A DNA stretch of 64,000 bases from Phalacrocorax aristotelis (taxonomy: Eukaryota > Chordata > Aves > Suliformes > Phalacrocoracidae), in the NCBI RefSeq assembly GCF_949628215.1, contig NC_134279.1, positions 63,843,766 through 63,907,765 on the forward strand, read 5' to 3'. Shown here piece after piece: positions 50,801 to 57,000 of the stretch. The notes below the pieces were generated by a model. That model was given only the letters and a program-made list of their open reading frames with translations, did not search any database and had not been told where the DNA came from. The stretch's first letter is position 1. Each line of letters opens with the position of its first letter. A program made the translations under genes and the position numbers.

Positions 50801-52848
50801 TCCAATGCATGTAAGTAATAGATGAGTCCACGGAGAAGGAGTGCAAGCTTTCAGGTTTTTCTACATCACACAGAATAATCCGCTTGGTATCAGTAAGGCC
50901 AAAAGCCAAAACTAGACAAAGATGAGTAAAATATATAAACAACCAACATGTAAAACTTTGTAGTTACTTTATACTGAATTAAAAAATAACGTGTTTTCTG
51001 TCCAGCTGACTACGGACAGAATTTTCTCCTTGTCTACTTACAGTCCTTCCAAATTCTCGTTTGAAACCTACTCATTAAAATGAAGGTTTGAACTCCTATC
51101 GTATTTTAGGCGATAAATTTAATCACAGGCACAATCCTGCAATTATTTATCTATGTGTTGAACTGAACACTCCTAACAACAGTTCTGATAAAGCAGAGGC
51201 CTCAGTTTTTGCAAACTTGAGGCCAAAATTGTATATAAAGACCGTCCACCAGGAAGGTTTGGGATTTATTACAACAAAATACAATTTAAGACTTGCTGAG
51301 CAACATTTGCATCACCTTCTTAACTTTATTAATCCATAAAAGCATATGGCAGGCAAAGGTTTGTATGCTTCCTTATAATCACATGCAACCAGCTTAAAAA
51401 GAAGTTTCTTAAACTCCTCTGACTCCATCATAAAATTATATATATTTTTTATCCACATGTCATGGAAGAAGACTGCTCCCATTCTCCAGCCTCTAAACAA
51501 GTCGAAAAATTAACCAATTTCTAGCTTAGGTTTATTAAGACGCTAATTTCAACATTACTTCTGTTGATAAGGAAAAGGCTTTTTTTTTTTTCTTTCTTCT
51601 CTGGTGTACTGTTAGAGCAATTTTAGCCTCTAAGGTTCAGTCTATGCTAAATAAGCTAAGCTCTTCGGTCAACCCTGATGAGACAGCCTCTCTCTACTTG
51701 CACAATAAATTTTGTCATTCATATAAAAATATTTTGCTTAGTTAGGAACTAGAAGCTTGGCTATACCTTGAAAAGTAGTACTTTGGACATAAATCCACCT
51801 TGCAAATCTTTCTTGCAATTGCTTTCAACAGCGTAACACTCTCTATTACTTCAAATAACCCTACATAAAATTAAGCCATCCTTCTCTTCAAACACAGTTT
51901 ACTCGAAAATTTCCTTCACACATTAGAGGTACCATCACCACAACTTTCCCTGATTTCCAGTGGGATTTTTATCGCACTATATCATCTCATATACTTGACA
52001 TTACTTTTGCCATCTGGCCTCCAAGCAAGAGCAGTCACTTCTTTTCCTGTATTTTCATTTGGAGGCAAACTCCACACTCGCTGGAAGTTCGCAAGCCGAT
52101 GAAGTAAAACCTACAAAGCAAACACATTGAAGACAGAAAAATAAACCACATTCTCCCATTAATACCAGTTTGTAAATCAGTTCAAGATGCACCTTTTTAC
52201 TGTTCTTTACTACCTCATACATCTTAAATACCGCCTGCTCCTCTAGTAGATGGCTGACCCCTATGTCACCTATGTCACCTTAGAGGGCTGTCTACTTTTT
52301 ACTATAGAGCAACACAGAGAAATAAGCTGTGCCCCTGTACAAGCCTAGAAGCCTGTAACCAGCCGGGGTTACCCACACTTCTCCAGCAAAGATGGCCTGA
52401 AAGCAGAACAGTCTGTCTTCACGCATGAGCACATACAGCAGTTCCAGGAAAAAAAATACGTGAACATAGATTTCATTTAAACAGGAAATTTCGCATGCTT
52501 TAAAATCCCACTGATACAGGCACTAAGACCAGTACCATCAGCAGATTTTTTTGGAAATATGAGAGCAAAAAGAGAAAGAGAAGTACATATCGAGAAGCTT
52601 CCGTGAAAATTTTCTGTTCCTAAGTGCTCGGCGAAGCTCACACGAATTACAGCACAGGAAAGACCAAAGGCCCCTCAGCGCCTGCACAGACGAGGCAGCG
52701 CTTCCCTGCCAGCCGCAAGCCCGGCAGCCCCCGCGCTCACCTCCCCCGCCCTGTTGGCCAGGGCGATGAGGTCCCTCTTGGGGGACCAGGCCATGAAGAC
52801 GACCTCCTGGGGCAGCTGCTTCTCCCCGACTTGCCGGAAGGCGGGCAT
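33281..52848 (-). CDS. ANAPC4: ANAPC4, anaphase-promoting complex subunit 4 (28 coding exons)
   Basis: Scaffold subunit of the APC/C, the nuclear and cytosolic E3 ubiquitin ligase that targets cyclins and securin in mitosis. The joined CDS (minus strand, 5' to 3') is 52848-52741, 52110-52005, 50911-50779, 49540-49466, 49324-49298, 49191-49147, 46834-46750, 46353-46243, 45665-45582, 45322-45236, 44542-44478, 44384-44342, 44233-44157, 43717-43617, 43533-43482, 43176-43121, 41783-41737, 40828-40772, 40608-40552, 39998-39905, 38244-38147, 37666-37605, 37520-37482, 37395-37294, 36177-36100, 35333-35163, 34002-33879, 33496-33281. This gives 2,400 nt and 799 residues, close to human APC4. The N-terminal WD40-like part spans roughly residues 1-260. 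The long helical APC4 domain and C-terminal half follow, then an acidic tail. The start was chosen because ATG at 52848 has a good GCCGCC context and is followed by the conserved GEKQLPQE block. Every exon junction keeps frame. One intron is GC-AG and the C-terminal tail has no lysine. Identity is near certain; single boundaries were read by eye. Confidence 0.96.
33879..34002 (-). CDS. ANAPC4: ANAPC4 coding exon 27
   Basis: Codes residues 687-728 with [19 protein letters not shown] and [20 protein letters not shown]. It is 124 nt and ends in phase 0 at GTAAGT. Confidence 0.94.
35163..35333 (-). CDS. ANAPC4: ANAPC4 coding exon 26
   Basis: The longest internal exon (171 nt). It codes residues 630-687 with [20 protein letters not shown] and [10 protein letters not shown], which are highly conserved. 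The acceptor is CCTACAG and the donor GTAAGA. Confidence 0.95.
36100..36177 (-). CDS. ANAPC4: ANAPC4 coding exon 25
   Basis: Codes residues 604-630, [20 protein letters not shown] and then a serine-rich end. It is 78 nt. The donor is CCAG|GTCAGT. This is one of the less conserved parts of the protein, and the SVxNGxxAxxFGxF pattern anchors it. Confidence 0.9.
37294..37395 (-). CDS. ANAPC4: ANAPC4 coding exon 24
   Basis: Codes residues 570-604, [19 protein letters not shown] and ILRRHTDTS, clearly matching human. It is 102 nt. Confidence 0.93.
37482..37520 (-). CDS. ANAPC4: ANAPC4 coding exon 23 (39 nt)
   Basis: A small exon coding [12 protein letters not shown]. It has a good TTTTCAG acceptor and a GTAAGT donor. 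Its position and phase fit the human EDSTRRLFKFPFL segment. Confidence 0.88.
37605..37666 (-). CDS. ANAPC4: ANAPC4 coding exon 22
   Basis: A 62-nt exon coding [20 protein letters not shown], aligned to the human DVIGKSMNQAICIPLYRDT segment. The acceptor is TTGTTAG and the donor GTATTT. Confidence 0.92.
38147..38244 (-). CDS. ANAPC4: ANAPC4 coding exon 21
   Basis: Codes residues 504-536, with [20 protein letters not shown] and DQCLQKPA. It is 98 nt with a GTAAGT donor. The upstream intron contains a CR1 copy and a poly-A run. Confidence 0.94.
38317..38750 (+). mobile_element. CR1 LINE fragment in an ANAPC4 intron
   Basis: It begins like the CR1 reverse-transcriptase 3' region (GAGTCCATTGGAGGGTCAAT, AAGATGGTCACAGGG, TCAGCCTAGAGGAG) and runs to the 3' end-like GGTTGGATTAGGTGA. 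It is strongly diverged and antisense to the gene. Confidence 0.85.
38856..38888. repeat. Poly-A run (33 bp)
   Basis: An uninterrupted run of 33 A in an ANAPC4 intron, about 105 bp after the CR1 fragment. CR1 elements normally do not end in poly-A, so it is probably an independent simple repeat or the tail of an unrecognised retroposon. Confidence 0.9.
39905..39998 (-). CDS. ANAPC4: ANAPC4 coding exon 20
   Basis: Codes residues 473-504 with [20 protein letters not shown], a strongly conserved acidic loop. It is 94 nt with a GTAACG donor. Confidence 0.94.
40552..40608 (-). CDS. ANAPC4: ANAPC4 coding exon 19
   Basis: Codes residues 454-472, [19 protein letters not shown]. It is 57 nt, phase 0 to 0, after a long T-rich acceptor. 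Confidence 0.94.
40772..40828 (-). CDS. ANAPC4: ANAPC4 coding exon 18
   Basis: Codes residues 435-453, [19 protein letters not shown]. It is 57 nt, phase 0 to 0, with a GTAAGT donor. Confidence 0.94.
40911..41482 (-). mobile_element. CR1 LINE fragment in an ANAPC4 intron
   Basis: It contains, in reverse complement, several familiar CR1 segments: CTCAGCCTGTCCTCACAGGG, GGGCCCCAAAGTGCAGG, CACTGCTGGCTCATG, CCAACATCCCCAAGTCC and CTCGCATTTGCCCTTACTGA. It is a 5'-truncated copy in the same orientation as the gene. The long open frames across it on the plus strand come from the element. Confidence 0.9.
41737..41783 (-). CDS. ANAPC4: ANAPC4 coding exon 17
   Basis: A 47-nt exon coding [16 protein letters not shown], conserved with human. 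The acceptor is CCCTCAG and the donor GTAGTA. It ends in phase 0. Confidence 0.93.
41992..42021 (-). CDS. Candidate in-frame ANAPC4 cassette microexon (30 nt)
   Basis: Between exons 16 and 17, a TCTTCTAG acceptor and an AAAG|GTAAAA donor frame 30 nt. In the phase left by exon 16 these read as [10 protein letters not shown] with no stop and then join exon 17 in frame. A second acceptor 8 nt upstream (CTCAG, exon end 42029) would give 38 nt and an immediate TAG. I do not recall this segment in canonical human APC4, so it is either an alternative exon or a chance pairing of splice-like sites. Confidence 0.35.
42470..42625 (-). mobile_element. CR1 LINE 3' end fragment in an ANAPC4 intron
   Basis: AGAATCATAGAATCATTAAG, GGTTGGAAAAGACCTCTAGG and CATCAAGTCCAACCATCAA are a textbook avian CR1 3' end in reverse complement. 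The copy is cut after about 150 bp. Confidence 0.9.
43121..43176 (-). CDS. ANAPC4: ANAPC4 coding exon 16
   Basis: A 56-nt exon coding [18 protein letters not shown]. The CAA codon for Q is completed across the splice. It ends with one base (G) of the next codon. The following intron carries the candidate extra microexon. Confidence 0.92.
43482..43533 (-). CDS. ANAPC4: ANAPC4 coding exon 15
   Basis: A 52-nt exon coding [16 protein letters not shown]. The acceptor is TTTTTGCAG and the donor GTAAGT. Confidence 0.93.
43617..43717 (-). CDS. ANAPC4: ANAPC4 coding exon 14
   Basis: Codes residues 349-383, including [20 protein letters not shown] and LDASGIE. It is 101 nt with a TTCCTAG acceptor and a GTACAG donor. 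Confidence 0.93.
44157..44233 (-). CDS. ANAPC4: ANAPC4 coding exon 13
   Basis: Codes residues 324-349, [20 protein letters not shown] then ISHLQ. It is 77 nt with a TTAACAG acceptor and a GTAAGT donor. Confidence 0.94.
44342..44384 (-). CDS. ANAPC4: ANAPC4 coding exon 12
   Basis: A 43-nt exon coding [14 protein letters not shown], matching the human segment. The donor is AAAG|GTATGG. It ends in phase 0. Confidence 0.92.
44478..44542 (-). CDS. ANAPC4: ANAPC4 coding exon 11
   Basis: Codes residues 288-309, [20 protein letters not shown], in the helical APC4 domain. It is 65 nt with a GACAG acceptor and a GTAGTT donor. Confidence 0.93.
45236..45322 (-). CDS. ANAPC4: ANAPC4 coding exon 10
   Basis: Codes residues 259-287, with [20 protein letters not shown] almost identical to human. 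It is 87 nt, phase 0 to 0. Confidence 0.94.
45582..45665 (-). CDS. ANAPC4: ANAPC4 coding exon 9
   Basis: Codes residues 231-258, with [16 protein letters not shown], where the helical APC4 domain begins. It is 84 nt, phase 0 to 0, with a GTTATAG acceptor and a GTACAG donor. Confidence 0.93.
46243..46353 (-). CDS. ANAPC4: ANAPC4 coding exon 8, followed by a GC donor
   Basis: Codes residues 194-230, with [14 protein letters not shown] conserved and a variable acidic stretch before TYFQ. The exon is 111 nt, phase 0 to 0. The donor reads CAG|GCAAGT, so the following intron starts with GC, not GT. All other donor positions match the consensus. Confidence 0.92.
46750..46834 (-). CDS. ANAPC4: ANAPC4 coding exon 7
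   Basis: Codes residues 165-193, including [20 protein letters not shown], a strongly conserved WD40-like blade. It is 85 nt and ends in phase 0. The donor GTACAT is weaker than most in the gene. Confidence 0.93.
47883..48471 (+). mobile_element. Solo LTR of a related family in an ANAPC4 intron
   Basis: It shares blocks with the 5.9-8.5 kb LTRs: the ATAGAGTTAATTTTCTT start, the GGGACACAGCT block, the GGGATATTCCAT block, and the TCTTATCTCA...AAGTTTTCTTCC end. It lies antisense to ANAPC4. It keeps a TATATTAA-like box near 48,150 and contains a CT microsatellite. Its left edge is uncertain, because the first bases differ from the family start, and no clean target duplication is seen. Confidence 0.85.
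48276..48294 (+). repeat. (CT)n microsatellite inside the solo LTR
   Basis: An uninterrupted CT run of about nine units. The corresponding site of the other LTRs in this window does not have it. Confidence 0.8.
49147..49191 (-). CDS. ANAPC4: ANAPC4 coding exon 6
   Basis: A 45-nt exon coding [16 protein letters not shown] (ends shared with neighbouring exons). The acceptor is TATTTTCAG and the donor GTAAAT. The long intron to exon 7 holds the solo LTR. Confidence 0.92.
49298..49324 (-). CDS. ANAPC4: ANAPC4 coding exon 5 (27-nt microexon)
   Basis: A 27-nt exon coding [10 protein letters not shown] across its joins. It is flanked by a TTTTCAG acceptor and a GTAAGA donor. It aligns with the human NYSNTSKIFS segment, so it is real despite its size, and it is far too short for ORF-based gene finding. 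Confidence 0.9.
   Translation of the reverse strand, partial: LQYHCKNF
49466..49540 (-). CDS. ANAPC4: ANAPC4 coding exon 4
   Basis: Codes residues 116-141, [20 protein letters not shown], almost the same as human. It is 75 nt with a TTTTTCAG acceptor and a GTAAGC donor. Confidence 0.93.
50779..50911 (-). CDS. ANAPC4: ANAPC4 coding exon 3
   Basis: Codes residues 72-116 with the motifs [20 protein letters not shown] and YMHWMEV. It is bounded by a GTCTAG acceptor and a GTGAGT donor, and at 133 nt the phase runs 1 to 2. Confidence 0.93.
52005..52110 (-). CDS. ANAPC4: ANAPC4 coding exon 2
   Basis: Codes residues 37-71, including [20 protein letters not shown], typical of the APC4 WD40-like domain. 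The acceptor is TTTGTAG and the donor GTAATG. The length of 106 nt leaves one base for the next codon. Confidence 0.93.
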
Positions 52849-53330
52849 GGCGGCGAGGCGCTCCGGACGGGCTCCGAGCGGCAGCGGACCCCGGCCCCTT
52901 CCCCTTCCCCTTCGGGCACCCCCTGCACCCACCGGGCCGCCGGCCTCCCGCCCTCCGCTCCCGCCTTCCGGGGGCGGTGCTTCCCGCCGCGGCGCCCAGC
53001 GGGGCCTTGCGGGGAGCGGGGCCGCCGCTGCCGGCCGCGCCTCGGCCCGGGGCCCGGGGCTGAGAGAGCTGCCGGCGGCCCTGGGTGCCTCGGGGAGGGG
53101 CGGCGGCGGGGCCCCTGGCGGGGTCCCGGTCCTGGCTGGGGTGGCTGGCGCGGTGGCGGGGGAAGGCCCGGCCCCGCCTGCCCGCGGTGCAAGGCAAAAG
53201 CTGCAGGCGCACGGCCAGCGGTGCCGCTCCAACCTCGGTGTGAGCAAGGATGGGGCTGAGGCTGGGGCACAGCGCGGCCGCAAGCACCCCTCCTGCTGCA
53301 GCAAGAAACCTTCACCCTGTGCTTACGCGC
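52650..53330 (-). promoter_or_regulatory. CpG island promoter and 5' leader of ANAPC4
   Basis: A sharply bounded GC-rich block of about 680 bp with frequent CpG, in otherwise AT-rich DNA. It covers ANAPC4 exon 1 and the sequence upstream. This is typical of a TATA-less housekeeping promoter. The start site is probably between about 52.9 and 53.2 kb, but I cannot place it. Long open frames on both strands here result from the base composition. Confidence 0.75.
52741..52848 (-). CDS. ANAPC4: ANAPC4 coding exon 1
   Basis: Codes residues 1-36, starting [11 protein letters not shown] and including the conserved [12 protein letters not shown] motif of the first WD40-like blade. It ends in phase 0 at a GTGAGC donor. 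The human N-terminus is a few residues longer before VGEKQ, so the start differs between species. The exon lies inside a CpG island. Confidence 0.93.
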
Positions 53331-53870
53331 CAACGTTCAGTTCCCATATTTACAGTATAACCCACCTCTGTCAGCGGTGCCCACCCTAACTATTAAAACT
53401 AATGACTTTTTTAAAATTCAGCTGGCGAAAGTAGATTAAAAATAAATTTAAATATGCTTACAAGGTCACCCTTTCCACTTACTAAGGTTCTGAAGTACGT
53501 TTAAGTTTTTGTTCTTAGGCTTTTTTCCATTTGGAGAAAAAATTTTAAAAATAAAAATCCCCAAACCCATACAGTGAGAGGACTGGACCTAGCAGAGCTG
53601 CTGCTCCTCAGAATTTGTGCTTTCCCATCACCTAACCTCACTTCCCTGCCCAGAACCCCCAATACCTACCACAAAACCACAGCACCCACCAATGCCTCAC
53701 CCCTCAGCAGTGCTCCTCCCTGACCTCAGGCTCCCCTTAAACCAGACGAATAGCTAATCTTAAACACATCAACTTGTTACATTAGACAGAAGTGTGTGGA
53801 TTACTTTGTGCTTTTTTTTTTTGTGCCAGTAATGATGTAAAATTAAAGAACCGTCACTTTTAATTCAATC
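53300..53870. other. Short intergenic space between ZCCHC4 and ANAPC4
   Basis: About 0.57 kb of mostly AT-rich unique sequence separates the predicted ZCCHC4 poly(A) signal from the ANAPC4 CpG island. It includes a C-rich, CACC-like stretch at about 53,600-53,740. No gene is seen in it. Confidence 0.6.
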
Positions 53871-53874
53871 AGGT

Positions 53875-53880
53875 TTTATT
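53875..53880 (-). terminator. Candidate ZCCHC4 poly(A) signal (AATAAA)
   Basis: An AATAAA lies 66 nt past the ZCCHC4 stop codon, and an ATTAAA follows at 53,859-53,864. If used, the 3' UTR would be about 90 nt, which is unusually short. Confidence 0.55.
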
Positions 53881-53945
53881 TTGGATGTTAATATTAACAT
53901 TTCTAGAAAATGGAATCAAAGGCTGGCTGTAAAAAAAATGAATAA

Positions 53946-54090
53946 CTATGTATCAGAAAGCAAAGTCACATCTTTTTTTTTCTTCTTCTTCACTTTCTCC
54001 CTGAAGGGTATGGCATGCTTCATAGCTGATCTTTTAGAGATCCCCATCTTTAACCTCTTCGGAGTTTTCTGCCTTTGCTTCTTGTCAGCT
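53946..54090 (-). CDS. ZCCHC4: ZCCHC4 last exon, basic tail and stop
   Basis: Codes [20 protein letters not shown] and a tail with six lysines in a row, ending LLSDT and TAG at 53948-53946. The human tail is also basic but different in sequence. A run of nine A in the coding strand encodes part of the lysine run. Confidence 0.92.
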
Positions 54091-57000
54091 CTGTAAAGCA
54101 GAAAATGAAGATACAGACTGGAACAGAATAGAGAATGTACTTCGACATTTGCTGGTATTTTAAATAATCTGTCCATGTAAGTATACAAACTCAGAAGTAC
54201 TGTCATAAAAAGTACAAGGAACATTCCACCTTACAATGTTATGACGTTTAATCTTCCTAAATCTGTTTGTCCACTTTATTGCCATAATTTATTTTTAATT
54301 TATGCACTTATTCAGCACTTTCTTCTAAACGGATGTAGAAAACTTAAGAAACGCAACTGACCACATATTTTAAAAAGCACATACAGACTTTCATGCTCAA
54401 TATATAATGCATTAAAATATATAATACATTTAGAAGAAAGTACACAAAAGTTTTTCTCCTGCAAATAATACAGGACCCAAATATACCTAGCAAGTGAATT
54501 GTTTTCTGTCGCTGACAAAGGAAGTATTTCATACCATGAAATACTGAATAATTTTAACAAATAAAACATACAGATTTTTTTATTAGAAGAAACCGAAGTT
54601 ATCTTCTGTAATACATCAGCAGAAGAAATAACCGATGACCTGAAAGGACTAAACCATTCCAGCGTAATATATACTTGGCAAAAGAAACAGATGAGGTTTT
54701 GTGAATTTATTTTGGTACCCTTTTTACATTTCTAAGCACAAAAAAACCCAATCAACAAAAAACATGAGGAGAGGAAATTTTTAAATGAGAAATGTAAAAT
54801 GAAATATTGCTACATTTTAGCTCTAATACTCCATACGCAAAACTCAGATTAATGTCCTAGCCGGACCGAAGCAATACACCTGCAGCCCTCTACCATCCAG
54901 CAGGCCCCTGGTGACTCTCCTGATGCTGATCCAAGAGGCTGACTACCTGAATCTCACTATGCAACAGAGGTACACCTTTTGGGAGGGAAAACTTGCATTC
55001 CCACTGTTACATCTGTTCAAGTCAAGAATCACAAACCCATACGCTCCGGAGAGGAAGTCAGAAGAGCATGGGCCAACTATCCCAAACTGGAAAGACTGAG
55101 CCAACCGCTGGATCACCTCTTAGCAAATCCCCTCCCCTCTTCCTGTTAGTTCCACCTGAACACCGCCCGACACTATTTTTTTGGTCTCGATACATACAAG
55201 TATGTGCTTGCTGAAGCACAATCATGGCAGAATAAAAGAGCTTAATGTGCCCCTGTTTAATATGGTCTTACATGGTGGAGGTTTAGACACTACTAGAGTG
55301 CGCACCTGAAATATCCAGATGGGAAAAGATGCCATAACCAAGCAAAAGAGACAGGAAGCAATAAAAAACAGTGCAGTGACTGTTTTCACTGCTCTTTCAT
55401 GAGGAATCCGAAGGGGATAAAAGTGTTTCATTACTTTAATTTTGAATCTTCTTGACAGAGCTATCCCATGCACCGTTCACCAAGTTTTGCATCCATATAA
55501 ATCAGTTTTGAGAGAAACGCCAGAGTTAAGGAATTGGGAGCCAGAGGAAGGCAACTTGTTTTTTTTTCCACATCCTCCTTCAGTACGTACTCCCCAGCAG
55601 TACAGCAAGCGGGCAATGGTGAAAGCTGACGGCAGCACCCAAAGCCAAAAATTATCTCCTAAATAATTTCAATGAAAAAAGATCTAATCTCATCTGACTG
55701 CTATCTTTTGTTATATCGATGCAATATCACACTCACTGGCAAGCTGTTCTGATGTGGGAGAGACTGGGGCAGGTACTGCGTTTGTGACCTGCGTTGCCAC
55801 AGACAAAACAGCCAGCATCAGTCTTCTCACAAGTGTGGTTTTCAAGAGCGCAGCAGTTGCAATTGTTACAGTGAAACCAAGCTGCAAAAGAAGTAACATG
55901 ATTTATTATCTTGAAAAGGTTTAGAATGATCATTTTGAAACTAAGCTTTAAATGTAGGTTATATTCCCAGGTCTTTAATTTTGTTTTAGTTTTACAGAGG
56001 TGGATGTAGTCAGTTTCTGGTCCCTTACCACATTTCGTAAGGTAGCCAGGGACTTTTTCATTAGATACACTGTGTAACTATTTTAATATAACTGAAATAT
56101 TTTGTAAATAATTTGAAAAATTTTTGTAACTGAAATATTACAACTATTACCCTGTATGTGATCTCAGCATGAAAAATAGTCCAGATGTTGAAAGGGACTT
56201 AGAAATTGTGATTTCTGTACTGGTATTGGTAGCAACAAGTGCTTCAGCTATTTAAACACAGCTATAAATACAACTGCATTTGTGTACGAAACGTAACTGG
56301 ATCATGCCCTCTCAAACATTTTAGTAATTGCCTATTTGTTTATAAAATTCTAATGAAAATGTTTACAAAATCAGGAAACTCTTCTATGACATATCAAAAT
56401 ATTTAAGTTTTCCCGTAACAAATATAACTGGGATTTAGTATGCCTTGACAAGAATTTATCACATTTCCACAGAGTGCAAATATAGCCAAGTTATCTAATG
56501 GCAACTAGTGTGAAATTGAGATTTTTTCCTTTACATCTTCTGAACGATTACATTTTATTTTACAGAATATTTTCTCTTCTGGCTTGTCATCTCAGTTGCT
56601 TTGGACTATAGCTTATACAGTAAGTGTACTTTTATTTAGAAAAGTATTTTCTGTACTTACAGGGTTTTACACATTTTTTGCAAAGAACACAATGCTTCCA
56701 CCGTCTACCATCCTACAAAAGATGAATAAATGCATTGTTTGTTTGCCCTTTAAAAAAAACCCACTGATTTTATCTTAAAACTGAACTACTGATGTACGGT
56801 GCCCATGATTTACAGAAACAGGTCCTCTGTAGAAGGGGAGTGTAACTTAAAAACAACAGTCCTGAGAACCTGTGACAACCACAGCAAAATGGCTGCATTT
56901 TGAAGTTAGCAAGTTCTACAACTTCCAAAACATATGAAGAAACGTATGTGTCAACAGATCACTGATGAATAAGGTGTGGTGTAACTGGCGAGGAGTAAAC

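Larger units (their letters stand above)
33497..52740 (-). other. ANAPC4 introns
   Basis: There are 27 introns. The largest are 46835-49146 (solo LTR inside), 38245-39904 (CR1 and poly-A), 41784-43120 (CR1 and the microexon candidate), 49541-50778, 34003-35162, 36178-37293 and 50912-52004. Apart from the listed repeats I see only unique AT-rich sequence with microsatellite-like tracts, and no snoRNA or tRNA I can support. Confidence 0.6.

Noticed and set aside
52538-53389. Several long open frames (about 200-250 codons) on both strands
   Set aside because: They come from CpG-island composition. Only the ANAPC4 exon 1 segment in one minus-strand frame has homology.
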